Of a stretch of DNA of 64,000 bases, positions 34,897 to 43,978 are shown piece by piece. The notes under the pieces were generated by a model, which saw nothing but the letters and a program-made list of their open reading frames with translations, was not told the DNA's origin and did not search any database. Both the position numbers and the translations under genes were made by a program. The DNA comes from Bacillus sp. V2I10 (GTDB lineage Bacteria > Bacillota > Bacilli > Bacillales > Bacillaceae): the NCBI RefSeq assembly GCF_030817055.1, contig NZ_JAUSYV010000001.1:4178001-4242000 (forward strand). The letters are read 5' to 3'. Numbering within the stretch: position 1 is the first letter of the stretch; the number at the start of each line of letters is the position of its first letter.

Positions 34897-35112
34897 TGTT
34901 TCTCCTCAGGCTATACCTCGTCCAATGTCAAACATGTAACAGATAAGAGATTAGGCTAATTTTTTTGGCCTTTTTTGAATGATGAAAAATGGCGATCATT
35001 TAAATGACTATTTTCATCATTAAAAATACTTTTTCCTATTCTTTAATAAAAGTGGTACATGCCTCTCCTTAGGAATATGCTTACATATAAAAATAATTTG
35101 GAGGGCACCACT

Positions 35113-35739
35113 TTGAACATTTTCTTAACCTATATGATCCTTGGTATTTCTCTTGCAGCACCTATTGGTCCTGTAAATGCAGCTCAGCTTAATCGCGGTA
35201 TTAAAAAGGGATTTTTTCATGCATGGATTTTTGGGATAGGAGCGTTGCTCGCTGATCTGCTTTATATGATGCTTGTATATTTTGGTGTGATTCATTTTAT
35301 AGACTCTTCATTTATGAAAACGTTTCTTTGGATTTTTGGTTTCTTTGTCCTTATTTACTCGGGTATCGAAAGTCTTTTGAGCATAAGAGAAATACATATC
35401 AGGAATGATGCTTCTTTGAAAAATTCGGTCTTAAGCTCATTTTTATCAGGATTTGTCATGTCTGTTTCAAACCCGCTGACCATTATGTTCTGGTTGGGAA
35501 TTTATGGATCAGTTTTAGCTAAAACTGTTTCTAGTTCCAGTGCCAATCAGCTTCTATTATACAGTACTGCTATCATCTTTGGGATTTTAATCTGGGATTT
35601 TACAATGGCCGCAGTCTCAAGTTACGCAAGAAAGTTCCTACACTCTAAAATTCTGATCGCAATCTCATTCCTCTCATCATTATCGATGATTGGATTTGGA
35701 ATCTATTTTGGCTATCAAGCATGGCTGATTTTATTTTAA
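35113..35739 (+). CDS. LysE-family amino-acid exporter (YcgF-like)
   Basis: A 208-residue membrane protein with six helices and the LysE signature GISLAAPIGPVNAAQLNRGI at the N-terminus (abbreviated to its core). It would export an amino acid or related metabolite. The start is TTG at 35113 with GGAGGG seven bases upstream; a longer frame from 35059 lacks a site. It converges on a YqcI/YcgG-family gene with only seven bases between stops. In B. subtilis, ycgF (LysE type) and ycgG are likewise neighbours. Confidence 0.8.
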   Translation: MNIFLTYMILGISLAAPIGPVNAAQLNRGIKKGFFHAWIFGIGALLADLLYMMLVYFGVIHFIDSSFMKTFLWIFGFFVLIYSGIESLLSIREIHIRNDASLKNSVLSSFLSGFVMSVSNPLTIMFWLGIYGSVLAKTVSSSSANQLLLYSTAIIFGILIWDFTMAAVSSYARKFLHSKILIAISFLSSLSMIGFGIYFGYQAWLILF

Positions 35740-35746
35740 TGAAGCC

Positions 35747-36526
35747 TCAAAGATTATCCCTATTTTTCTTAGACTCCGAGTGTATGCCATTTTTCCCATA
35801 GCCTGAAAATGGACAGGACTTGGGTGAGGTTTGATCATCCCGCAGGAAATACTGCTTCCATTCATAATTATCCTCGTTCCCATACTGATTCAAATCTGAA
35901 TGAGGGGAAATTGTATCATATAGGTTTAATCTTCTCCTTATCTCCTTTTTCACTTTGCTGCTGAGGATTTTATTCTTTCCGAATTCATTTAACACCCAGC
36001 GTGGTGTAATGGCTAACATGAGGTAAGGAAAAAAACGGCTATTTCTGTGGCGATGACTGGGGGTGGCACAATACATAAAGTACTTTTCACCAGCGAAACA
36101 GTACTCCCAGAATTTATTTTCCGGATCTATTGGAATGTCTGCTGGCCATTGTTCCTCATCGAACTGCTTTATGCTTGATAATATCTTCCAAAAAAGAGCC
36201 TCATAATTCTCCGGCGTATATCTATCAGTTTCAGGCATGTTATTAAAGAAAACAATAAGTGAAGAATATGTGCCAGTCGTTTTAGAGATTTCGGAATAAT
36301 AGGCAAACTTGCGTGCAAAATCAGAGAGTGAGTTCATGTCAAACGGATCTTTAACAAATGCATATCTAAAGTGATTCATAGCAAACCCTTGCGCAGCTGG
36401 TATACAAGGAAATTTAAGTTCCTTGTTTTGTATTTTTTCTGAGAATAAATAAAATGCTTTTCGTTCCCAGTCTTCAAGTATTGCTTCGTTTTTATAAAGG
36501 CAGTTTTTATCATATATAAGCTTCAC
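35747..36526 (-). CDS. YqcI/YcgG family protein, possible heme-dependent N-hydroxylase
   Basis: A 259-residue soluble protein. KELKFPCIPAAQGFAMNHFRYAFV (about 36-58; abbreviated) and TGTYSSLIVFF (about 84-94) are the landmarks of YqcI/YcgG (pfam08892). A member of this family, GntA, was described as a heme-dependent N-hydroxylase in guanitoxin synthesis, which offers the first biochemical hint for the group. The conserved Cys in FPC and several histidines (HRHRN) are visible. The start is GTG behind GGAGGAGGG. Pairing with a LysE exporter suggests the product is exported; this is inference. Confidence 0.75.
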   Translation of the reverse strand: MKLIYDKNCLYKNEAILEDWERKAFYLFSEKIQNKELKFPCIPAAQGFAMNHFRYAFVKDPFDMNSLSDFARKFAYYSEISKTTGTYSSLIVFFNNMPETDRYTPENYEALFWKILSSIKQFDEEQWPADIPIDPENKFWEYCFAGEKYFMYCATPSHRHRNSRFFPYLMLAITPRWVLNEFGKNKILSSKVKKEIRRRLNLYDTISPHSDLNQYGNEDNYEWKQYFLRDDQTSPKSCPFSGYGKNGIHSESKKNRDNL

Positions 36527-36619
36527 ATATTATCCCTCCTCCCCCCACTTTATTTTTGGGAACTGGAAAGGGTGCGCGTATAAGATAAGAAAGCTAAATA
36601 AAAGGAAGGTGAAAATCTT

Positions 36620-37339
36620 ATGATAATTGGTAATGTGAAAGAAATAATAAGGTATCCGGTAAAATCATTTCACGGAGAAAAAATGAATAAAGTAAATGTA
36701 TTGGGACATGGATTATATGGAGATCGAAGTCACGGATTCATGACTGAGGAAGGGAGATATTTAACTCAAACACAACTGCCTGAAATGACAACTTTTAAAG
36801 CACGTTTTAAAGGTGATGAACAACCAGAAGCCTATCCGTCTGTGGAAGTTATCTCAGCAGAGGGGAAGGTTTTTGCTTTTGAGGATACAGCCCTCCTTGA
36901 TTGGCTTGAGAGATTATATAAAAAAAGGCTGACCCGCATAAAACATCATCCCGCTTATACACCCTTTGGTGCAATCGAAGTTGAAAACATTCTTCTGGTG
37001 ACTGATGCCTCTATAAAATACATCTCTCACGTCTTAGACAAAAAAGTAAATCACCTCCGTTTTCGGCCCAATATCGTCATAGATTTATATAATAAGAAAC
37101 CTTTTTCAGAGCAAACCTGGGTTGGAAAACGATTGAAAATTGGGGATGTGGAAGTTGTCATTAAAAAAGGCTGTGAACGCTGTTCAATCATTAATATTGA
37201 TCCTTCCTCCGGCATCATTGATCGAACGATGTTAAAAACAGTTTTTAAAGAAAATCAAAATATATTTGGTGTGTATGCTGCTGTATTAAAAGAAGGAACT
37301 GTCAAAACCGGTGACATGATCACATTGCTTGATGGTTGA
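36620..37339 (+). CDS. MOSC domain-containing protein
   Basis: A 239-residue protein with an N-terminal beta-barrel (IIRYPVKSFHGEKMNKVNV, about 9-27) followed by a MOSC domain with GDRSHGFMTEEGRYLTQ and the likely molybdenum/sulfur-ligating cysteines in KKGCERCSIINID (about 188-200). MOSC proteins carry sulfur to or reduce substrates at molybdenum cofactor, as in YcbX/YiiM-like N-hydroxylated-compound reductases. That is intriguing beside a possible N-hydroxylase gene. AAGGAAGGTG precedes the ATG. Confidence 0.8.
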   Translation: MIIGNVKEIIRYPVKSFHGEKMNKVNVLGHGLYGDRSHGFMTEEGRYLTQTQLPEMTTFKARFKGDEQPEAYPSVEVISAEGKVFAFEDTALLDWLERLYKKRLTRIKHHPAYTPFGAIEVENILLVTDASIKYISHVLDKKVNHLRFRPNIVIDLYNKKPFSEQTWVGKRLKIGDVEVVIKKGCERCSIINIDPSSGIIDRTMLKTVFKENQNIFGVYAAVLKEGTVKTGDMITLLDG

Positions 37340-37634
37340 TGACGACAAGATGCGATAGAAATGAAAGCCTTGTTAAGACCAGCTATAAAAGCATGATTTA
37401 ATCTTGAGTGGAAAATTGCCCTTAACTAATAAACAGACCAAAGTTTATCTTAACAGGGATTTCATTTATCTGTATGAGTCTTAAGTTACCTGAGCAGAAT
37501 ATAAAGAAAACGTGCTGCAAGCAAAAGCCCCAGCAGAAAATCATGTATGAAGCAGTTAAACTTGTTCAACGATAATCTGGTTTTATGAAAGATGAAAACA
37601 AAATGATGATCATGCGTCTCTTGGAGGAAAGATA

Positions 37635-37889
37635 ATGGAACATACTAATTTTGATGAAATGCTGCAGCTTGTAGAACAAGCAAGAAATGCGGTGATCGAG
37701 GCCCAAATGAATTTTAACTCCGAAGAATACCAAAGAGCCTTAAGAGCTTTAAAGTTAGCTAAAGACCAATTAAGTATTGTTATGCACCAGGATTTGCAAA
37801 ATGAAGAACAGGCAACTATGGTTCATCATGCTAAAGAACATTTAATGCATTTAAATGAAACACTTGTTGCCCTGCAGAGCATCCAATAA
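37635..37889 (+). CDS. DUF2524 family small protein (YtzC-like)
   Basis: An 84-residue, almost fully helical protein (NFDEMLQLVEQARNAVIEAQ start) similar to Bacillus YtzC (DUF2524). Function unknown. The ATG has GGAGGAAAG upstream. It precedes the DDAH-like gene by 22 bases, so the two are probably co-transcribed. The 295 bases upstream contain no other convincing gene. Confidence 0.75.
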   Translation: MEHTNFDEMLQLVEQARNAVIEAQMNFNSEEYQRALRALKLAKDQLSIVMHQDLQNEEQATMVHHAKEHLMHLNETLVALQSIQ

Positions 37890-37911
37890 AACTTTTTCGG
37901 AGGATAATGAA

Positions 37912-38763
37912 ATGCATCAAGAAGATAAAACAGAAGTAAGCTGCTTTTCCGAATATGATTCTTTAAAGAATGTAATCCTATGCGAACCAAGATTTATGAG
38001 GATCAGTCAGGTAATTAATGAGACTCAAAGAAGATATCATAAAGAAAATATTCAAGTGGAAAAAGCAATCATTCAACATCAAACTTTTGCCAATGCGCTT
38101 AAAAATAACGGAATCGAGACTCATATCCTTCCTTCAAAAGAAAAATATCCAGAACAGGTTTTTACTAGAGATATCGGATTTGCTGTAGGAGAGGTTTTAT
38201 TTATTTCGGATATGAAAATGCCAATCAGGCAGGGTGAAGAAGGAATTCTAAAAGAATGGCTTAATACCATTGGAATAAAGTACATTGACCTTGTCGAAGA
38301 TCAGACTGAAGGCGGCGATGTTATTATTGACCGTAAAACAGTCTATATTGGTTTAAGTGAAAGGACAACAGCCGGTGCCATTGAAAAAATCCAATCACAT
38401 CTAATGGATTATACGGTCATTCCTATCCCTATTAAAAAAGAAATTTTACATTTAGATTGTATCTTCAATATTATTTCAGATACAGAGGCCCTTATTTATA
38501 AAGATGGCCTCAATGAAAGTGAATATAACCTTTTAGCCAATCGATTTGACTTAATTGAGGTTTCAAAAGAAGAACAGTTTTCTATGGGTGTAAACGTTCT
38601 TTCAATAGGAAATAAAAAAATCATCAGTTTACCTCAAAACGCAGAAGTCAACAAGCAATTAAGCAAGCGTGGGTATGATGTGATTAAAATTGATTTTAGT
38701 GAAATTATTAAATCAGGCGGATCTTTCCGCTGCTGCACGCTGCCAATTAAACGAATCACGTAA
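37912..38763 (+). CDS. DDAH/arginine deiminase superfamily hydrolase (YkgA-like)
   Basis: A 283-residue guanidine-modifying enzyme family protein. Core motifs are EQVFTRDIGFAVGE (about 82-95), a central EGGDVIID, a catalytic histidine in ILHLDCIFN and a C-terminal catalytic cysteine in GGSFRCCTLP (about 268-277). This arrangement fits dimethylarginine dimethylaminohydrolase-like proteins such as Bacillus YkgA. It would cleave a guanidino group. The start at 37912 has CGGAGG eight bases upstream; the frame opens earlier without a site. It is followed 42 bases later by an RNase J gene. Confidence 0.8.
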   Translation: MHQEDKTEVSCFSEYDSLKNVILCEPRFMRISQVINETQRRYHKENIQVEKAIIQHQTFANALKNNGIETHILPSKEKYPEQVFTRDIGFAVGEVLFISDMKMPIRQGEEGILKEWLNTIGIKYIDLVEDQTEGGDVIIDRKTVYIGLSERTTAGAIEKIQSHLMDYTVIPIPIKKEILHLDCIFNIISDTEALIYKDGLNESEYNLLANRFDLIEVSKEEQFSMGVNVLSIGNKKIISLPQNAEVNKQLSKRGYDVIKIDFSEIIKSGGSFRCCTLPIKRIT

Positions 38764-38805
38764 TTCTCTCTCAAAAAAGTTTATATACATAGGAGGATTT
38801 TTGTT

Positions 38806-40476
38806 TTGATGACTAGTGAAAAGCTTTCAGTATTTGCACTTGGCGGATTAAATGAAATCGGTAAAAACATGTATGCCTTACAGTACGATAATGAAATAGT
38901 TGTCATTGACTGCGGATTGAAATTTCCCGATGAAAGTCTATTGGGAATTGATTTGATCATTCCTGATATTGCTTACCTTAAAGAGCACAAAGATAAAATC
39001 AAAGGTTTAGTGGTTACTCATGGACATGAAGATCACATCGGGGGTATTCCCTATCTTTTAAAACAGCTGAACATCCCAATTTATGCGACCAGGCTTACTT
39101 TAGGATTAATTGAGATTAAGTTAAAAGAACATAACCTTTTGGCTGATACACAACTGATAAGAATTGACTCAGAATCAAAAATTGAATTTGAATTTCTAAA
39201 ATTAAGTTTCTTTAAAACAAATCACAGCATCCCTGATTGCCTTGGGGTAGTTTTTAACACCCCTGAAGGAACTGTTGTCCATACCGGAGATTTTAAATTT
39301 GATTTGACCCCAGTAAATAATCAGCATACTGACATACATAAAATGGCCCAAATAGGCAGTGAAGGCGTTTTGCTGCTCTTATCAGAAAGCACAAATGCTG
39401 AAAGGCCAGGATTTACTCCTTCCGAACAAATCGTAGGAGAACATATAGAAGATGCCTTCATGAAAGCTCATCGAAAAATTTTCATATCTACTTTTGCTTC
39501 AAATGTAAATCGTGTTCAGCAAATCGTGAATGCTGCAAAATTAACGAATAGAAAATTAGCCTTACTCGGACGAAGTATGGTGAATGTGGTATCCGTGGCT
39601 ATCGATCAAGGATACCTTCAAATACCCGATGGCATGCTGATTGAAGCACATGAAATAAATCAATTGCCTCCTGAGCGGGTAGCTATCCTTTGTACTGGAA
39701 GTCAAGGTGAACCAATGGCTGCTCTCGCCAGACTTTCAAACTCAAGTTATCGAAATGTCGAGGTATTGCCTGAAGATACTGTGATTTTTTCATCTTCTCC
39801 AATCCCAGGGAATGAAAGAAACGTTTCCCGTATTATAGATAACTTGTTTAACTTAGGAGCAACTGTCATATACGGGTCTGGCAGTTCAACTGGAATGCAT
39901 GTTTCAGGCCATGCCTATCAAGAAGAACTCAAGCTGATGCTGACTTTGATGAAACCTAAATATTTCATCCCTATTCATGGAGAATACAGAATGCTTCACC
40001 ATCACTGTTTACTGGCTGAATCCGTGGGTGTCGCAGCAGAAAATATGTATGTAATGAAAAATGGGGATATTGTAGACATTTCGAATCAGACAGCCGTTCA
40101 AACTCGTTCACTACAAGCAGGCAATGTATATGTTGATGGTTTAGGCATTGGCGATATTGGCAATATCGTTTTAAGAGACAGGAAACAGCTTTCAGAAGAT
40201 GGAATGCTTGTTATCGTAATCACTTTAAGCAAAACGGAAGCAAAAATCATTTCCGGTCCAGATGCTATATCACGAGGTTTTGTTTATGCGCGTGATTCTG
40301 AAGCGTTATTGCAAGAGGTTAATCAACTTACCAAAGCAACTGTAAATTCCCTTTTAACAAAGAAAAACCACCAATGGAACGCAATCAAAAAAGAGATAAA
40401 AGAAAAACTTGGACATTTTTTATTTGTCCAAACCAAGAGAAGACCTATGATCCTTCCCATCATTATCGAAGTTTAA
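38806..40476 (+). CDS. Ribonuclease J family protein (RNase J1-like paralogue)
   Basis: A 556-residue metallo-beta-lactamase/beta-CASP nuclease. The motifs ALGGLNEIGKNMYAL (about 11-25), the zinc site THGHEDHIGG (about 70-79), HTGDFKFD and PIHGEYRMLHHH (about 386-397) are intact. RNase J cuts and trims mRNA and rRNA. Its place next to DDAH and stress genes, rather than next to the conserved RNase J1 neighbours, suggests an additional paralogue. The start is TTG (or the adjacent ATG) with AGGAGG upstream. Confidence 0.85.
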   Translation: MMTSEKLSVFALGGLNEIGKNMYALQYDNEIVVIDCGLKFPDESLLGIDLIIPDIAYLKEHKDKIKGLVVTHGHEDHIGGIPYLLKQLNIPIYATRLTLGLIEIKLKEHNLLADTQLIRIDSESKIEFEFLKLSFFKTNHSIPDCLGVVFNTPEGTVVHTGDFKFDLTPVNNQHTDIHKMAQIGSEGVLLLLSESTNAERPGFTPSEQIVGEHIEDAFMKAHRKIFISTFASNVNRVQQIVNAAKLTNRKLALLGRSMVNVVSVAIDQGYLQIPDGMLIEAHEINQLPPERVAILCTGSQGEPMAALARLSNSSYRNVEVLPEDTVIFSSSPIPGNERNVSRIIDNLFNLGATVIYGSGSSTGMHVSGHAYQEELKLMLTLMKPKYFIPIHGEYRMLHHHCLLAESVGVAAENMYVMKNGDIVDISNQTAVQTRSLQAGNVYVDGLGIGDIGNIVLRDRKQLSEDGMLVIVITLSKTEAKIISGPDAISRGFVYARDSEALLQEVNQLTKATVNSLLTKKNHQWNAIKKEIKEKLGHFLFVQTKRRPMILPIIIEV

Positions 40477-40574
40477 TAAAACAGGAAATGATCTGCTCTT
40501 TAAAGGTCAGTTGCTTACCAGTTATGAATCCCTCATGCTGAAAAGAAATGAACACAAGTAAATCCAACTTTTTT

Positions 40575-40610
40575 AAAAAGACTTCTATCCTTAAGGACAG
40601 AAGTCTTTTT
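40575..40610. terminator. Terminator between the RNase J gene and a convergent small gene
   Basis: A long stem (AAAAAGACTTCT at 40575-40586 with AGAAGTCTTTTT at 40599-40610, and an inner TCCTTAAGGA) has T/A tracts at both ends and can serve both convergent genes. Confidence 0.85.
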
Positions 40611-40658
40611 AAATGTTAAGAAAAGTCAGGTTAGAGCTTCTTTTGAAGAACAATAAAT

Positions 40659-40901
40659 TCAAAAAAAAGTTTTTATTAGATTTTCATCTCTCTTACAATT
40701 AATGCATAGATAATTTATTTCTAAAGCATCCTCAGTTATTGTGTGGAGCGTTTCTTTTTTGCAGTTTTCACAATATCTTGTTGAATTTGTTTCAATCAAT
40801 TCTTCACCTGCTTTACGTTTATTTACGATTATTTTTCCAAACAAAAACGGCCTTATCCATTTAAAGTATGCCACTTTTAAAGTCTGGTAAAACCCATTCA
40901 T
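40659..40901 (-). CDS. Small protein with zinc-ribbon-like cysteine pairs
   Basis: An 80-residue protein with two CxxC pairs (CENC near 44-47 and CINC near 70-73) spaced as in a zinc ribbon, preceded by a hydrophobic/basic N-terminus (KVAYFKWIRPFLFGKIIVNKRK). Family not recognised. The ATG has GGGAG seven bases upstream. It converges on the RNase J gene, sharing the terminator. Confidence 0.6.
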   Translation of the reverse strand: MNGFYQTLKVAYFKWIRPFLFGKIIVNKRKAGEELIETNSTRYCENCKKETLHTITEDALEINYLCINCKRDENLIKTFF

Positions 40902-40970
40902 ATACTCCCTCTTATCCCTAATTGACCAGAAGTAATAATAGTAAATTCATCTCATTTTGACTCTTCTAAA

Positions 40971-40995
40971 GTTTCATTAAAGAATTGCAGGGTAT
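40971..40995 (+). promoter_or_regulatory. SigB-type promoter of the Mn-catalase gene
   Basis: GTTTCA (40971-40976), 13 bases, then GGGTAT (40990-40995), close to the general-stress consensus GTTTAA-N12-15-GGGWAW. It lies 45 bases before the start codon. Confidence 0.65.
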
Positions 40996-41040
40996 GTAGA
41001 TAATGTAAAAATAATCAAAATATCAGGAGGAGGAAGTTAA

Positions 41041-41880
41041 ATGTTTCGGCATCAGAAAAATTTGCAATTTGAAGTGAAAGTAGACAACCCGGACCCAATG
41101 CTAGCCCGTCAAATTCAAGAAGTATTAGGTGGACAATTTGGAGAAATGACCGTTATGATGCAGTACCTCTTTCAAGGATTTAACTGCCGTGGTGATGAGA
41201 AATATAAGGACATGCTGATGGATATTGGAACAGAAGAAATCGGACATGTAGAAATGCTTTGCTCATTGATAAGTCAATTATTGGATGGTGCCTCTCCTGA
41301 AGATCAGGCAAAAGCAGCAGAGGATCCTGCAATGGCTGCCATCATGGGAGGAATAAATCCACAGCATCTGCTTGTAAGCGGTCTTGGCGGCTTGCCGACA
41401 AACTCTAATGGAGTACCATGGAATGGGTCATATATCGTGGCAAGCGGAAATCTCTTAGCTGATATGCGTTCTAACTTACATGCTGAGACTCAAGGCAGAC
41501 TTCAAGTATCCAGGTTATACCACATGACAAAAGATGAAGGTGTACGTGCAACGTTCCGTAAAATGCTTGCCCGTGATCGGTATCATCAATATCAGTGGAT
41601 GGCTGCCATTCAGGAACTAGAAGAAAAGAATGGTGTCGTCGTACCTGCTTCTTTCCCTCCTGAAGCAGAATTAGAGTCCCAAGAAGAAGCATACAAATTC
41701 TGGAATTTATCAGAAGGAGAAGAATCAGGCAAGGGACCTTGGGCTAATGGCAGCGCTCCCGATGGAACCGGGGATTTTGTATATGTTTCCGATCCGGAAC
41801 CTAAAGGACAAGTGCCAAAACCTAAAATACCTGCCGATCATTTACATCATGATTTAGGAAAACACCTTGTAAAAAATTAA
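41041..41880 (+). CDS. Manganese catalase
   Basis: A 279-residue non-heme catalase. The dimanganese ligands Glu35 (GQFGEMTVMMQY), Glu66 and His69 (GTEEIGHVEM) are in their usual places, followed by the conserved LHAETQGRLQVSRLY and ARDRYHQYQW segments (abbreviated), which hold further ligands. It removes hydrogen peroxide in the cytosol. The strong AGGAGGAGG site and the SigB-type promoter suggest general-stress induction, as reported for the YdbD-type catalase of B. subtilis. A terminator follows. Confidence 0.92.
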   Translation: MFRHQKNLQFEVKVDNPDPMLARQIQEVLGGQFGEMTVMMQYLFQGFNCRGDEKYKDMLMDIGTEEIGHVEMLCSLISQLLDGASPEDQAKAAEDPAMAAIMGGINPQHLLVSGLGGLPTNSNGVPWNGSYIVASGNLLADMRSNLHAETQGRLQVSRLYHMTKDEGVRATFRKMLARDRYHQYQWMAAIQELEEKNGVVVPASFPPEAELESQEEAYKFWNLSEGEESGKGPWANGSAPDGTGDFVYVSDPEPKGQVPKPKIPADHLHHDLGKHLVKN

Positions 41881-41960
41881 CAATAACACGGAGCACACTT
41901 TAATCAAAAACGGAAAAACTTTTATTATAAAGGTTCATTACCTTTCAAATTTCCTTTCTT

Positions 41961-41984
41961 AACAAGCCAGAATTCTGGCTTGTT
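41961..41984. terminator. Terminator of the Mn-catalase gene
   Basis: A perfect 12-bp inverted repeat AACAAGCCAGAA/TTCTGGCTTGTT, followed by TTTAATTTG on the plus strand. Confidence 0.75.
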
Positions 41985-42108
41985 TAATTTGTTTAAAGAA
42001 CTAAAAACTCGCTTAAGCTTAACGGATAAAATACATTTATCACCTCCAAATTAAAATACATATTCAATGTCTTTATATCGAACAATAAAACTGTGAAGGA
42101 GGGGTTAC

Positions 42109-43473
42109 ATGAGCGGCTGCACTCCAAGCAGTTCTAATAAAAGCAGCTCAAGCAGCGGAGATTTAAAATGGTGGCAGTTATCTTTAATCGGAGTCGGCTG
42201 CACCATTGGAACCGGTTATTTCCTTGGATCCAGCATTGGAATTATGATTACTGGTCCCTCCATTGTCATTTCTTTTTTCTTGGCATCAATAGGTACATAT
42301 ATTGTCTTTAATGTTCTGGCAAAGATGACAGCAAAAGACCCGCAGGAAGGATCCTTCTGTTATTATGCAGGGAAAGCATTCGGCAAATGGGCAGGATTCA
42401 GCTGCGGGTGGAATTATTGGGCGTCCAATATCTTAATTATGGGCAGTCAGCTTATTGCCCTATCTATACTCTCTCAATTTTGGTTCCCAAATATAGCTTT
42501 ATGGATTTTTGCCGTTGGCTATGCGATTCTTTCCATCCTGGTTGTTATAACAGGCACCAAAGGGTTCGATAAGACAGAAAACATTCTTGCCATATTAAAG
42601 TTTGCTGCGATTATCATGTTTATAATTCTGGCAGTTCTGGCACTTATGGGATTCATAAAAGGACCCCAAAAACCTGAAGTGTTTGCTGGAGCATTTGATC
42701 TTTTCAAGGATGGATGGAAAGGATTTTGGGCTTCATTGACTTATGCTTTTTATGCCTATGGAGGAATTGAAGTAATTGGTCTTATGGCCATACAGCTGAA
42801 AAAGAAGGAAGATGCGCCAAAGGCTGGAAAGGTGATGCTCTTCTGTCTGACCGCCGTTTATGTCATTTCTTTGGCACTTGCAGTATTGCTGGTGTCCTCT
42901 GATTCTTTTCATGAAAAAGAAAGCCCATTTGTAACTGCTTTAACTGGATATAACCTTATGTTTTTTCCACATGTATTTAATGCAGCAATTATTACCGCTG
43001 GATTTTCTACTATGACTGCTTCCCTTTTCGGTGTAACGAACCTTCTTGTTACGTTGTCCAAAGATGGTGATGCTCCAGCTTTTTTTTCTAAGAAAAGCAA
43101 GAGATTTAAACAGCTTCCTATTCCTTCACTTGCTTTAGCATCAATAGGTCTTATTGCATCCATCATAACAGCTCTGATTCTGCCGGGAAAAATATACGAG
43201 TATATAACTACTGCAGCAGGAATACTCCTTCTGTACAATTGGTTTTTCATTATTATGTCTTCCTTAAAACTGCTGAAAACGAAATGGATCACTAAACTAT
43301 CTTCATATCTTGGAATTGTTTTGATTTTTGCTGCTGTAAGCGGAACGTTAATGGACAAGGCCGTCAGACCAGGTTTTTATATTAGTCTGCTATTTGTGCT
43401 CATTATCTTTTTAATTTGCTTAAAGATGAAAAAATATTGGAAACTAGAAAAAACAAAAATTAGATATTATTAA
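42109..43473 (+). CDS. APC-family amino-acid permease
   Basis: A 454-residue transporter of about twelve membrane helices in the amino acid-polyamine-organocation superfamily. The N-terminal helix has GVGCTIGTGYFLGSSIGI (about 29-46), the discontinuous substrate-binding helix of APC carriers, and helix 6 contains AFYAYGGIEVIGLMA. The first 20 residues are unusual: serine- and cysteine-rich (SGCTPSSSNKSSSSSG). Substrate is not predictable. A GvpU-like gene follows 12 bases later, so they are probably one operon. Confidence 0.82.
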   Translation: MSGCTPSSSNKSSSSSGDLKWWQLSLIGVGCTIGTGYFLGSSIGIMITGPSIVISFFLASIGTYIVFNVLAKMTAKDPQEGSFCYYAGKAFGKWAGFSCGWNYWASNILIMGSQLIALSILSQFWFPNIALWIFAVGYAILSILVVITGTKGFDKTENILAILKFAAIIMFIILAVLALMGFIKGPQKPEVFAGAFDLFKDGWKGFWASLTYAFYAYGGIEVIGLMAIQLKKKEDAPKAGKVMLFCLTAVYVISLALAVLLVSSDSFHEKESPFVTALTGYNLMFFPHVFNAAIITAGFSTMTASLFGVTNLLVTLSKDGDAPAFFSKKSKRFKQLPIPSLALASIGLIASIITALILPGKIYEYITTAAGILLLYNWFFIIMSSLKLLKTKWITKLSSYLGIVLIFAAVSGTLMDKAVRPGFYISLLFVLIIFLICLKMKKYWKLEKTKIRYY

Positions 43474-43485
43474 GGAGTGACTAAA

Positions 43486-43902
43486 ATGGGGAATTCAAAA
43501 AAAGAACAGACTCCTACAGAAGATGCAGTCTTGCTTATGTTCCTGTCCCTTGCCGAAAATGATGGCATAGAAGTAGCGATTACCCTGAACATTCAGGGAG
43601 CCATCGTTACAGGCATATTAATTGGTTCTAGAGCTTATTATGATGGGATCACGGAATCCTCCCTTCATTTAAAAGACAATACAATGTCCAAGATTATTGC
43701 CAAACGATTTGGTGACTTAAGAGATGAATACTTAAAACAAAAGCAGGAACAAGCGGATAAAAAAGACAATGAGGAAGATGCCGCAGCCTATATCCACCTA
43801 AAAAACGCAAAATATCATCAACCGGCAATGAATGCTTCTTCGTCCTGGTGGAGAGGAAAAATTTCATCCATTGACTCATTTTCATTTGATTCTCTGATTT
43901 AA
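43486..43902 (+). CDS. GvpU-like accessory protein
   Basis: A 138-residue protein resembling GvpU-type proteins described as gas vesicle accessory in B. megaterium: EDAVLLMFLSLAENDGIEVAITLN and VTGILIGSRAYYDGI (about 47-61) are the recognisable parts. No other gas-vesicle gene is nearby, so this orphan copy probably has another function. ATG at 43486 has AAGGAG eight bases upstream; an upstream in-frame GTG is less likely. A strong terminator follows. Confidence 0.6.
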   Translation: MGNSKKEQTPTEDAVLLMFLSLAENDGIEVAITLNIQGAIVTGILIGSRAYYDGITESSLHLKDNTMSKIIAKRFGDLRDEYLKQKQEQADKKDNEEDAAAYIHLKNAKYHQPAMNASSSWWRGKISSIDSFSFDSLI

Positions 43903-43907
43903 GTGGA

Positions 43908-43941
43908 GAAAGAACTCTTTTTAGAGTTCTTTCTTTTTTTT
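43908..43941 (+). terminator. Terminator of the permease/GvpU-like operon
   Basis: A perfect 10-bp stem GAAAGAACTC/GAGTTCTTTC (43908-43917, 43924-43933) is followed by a T-run. Confidence 0.9.
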
Positions 43942-43978
43942 GAAAATAAATAGCATCCGGCTTTTAACCAGATGCAAG

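Noticed and set aside
37474..37575. 33-codon frame between the MOSC and DUF2524 genes
   Set aside because: No ribosome binding site and no family; could at best be a remnant.
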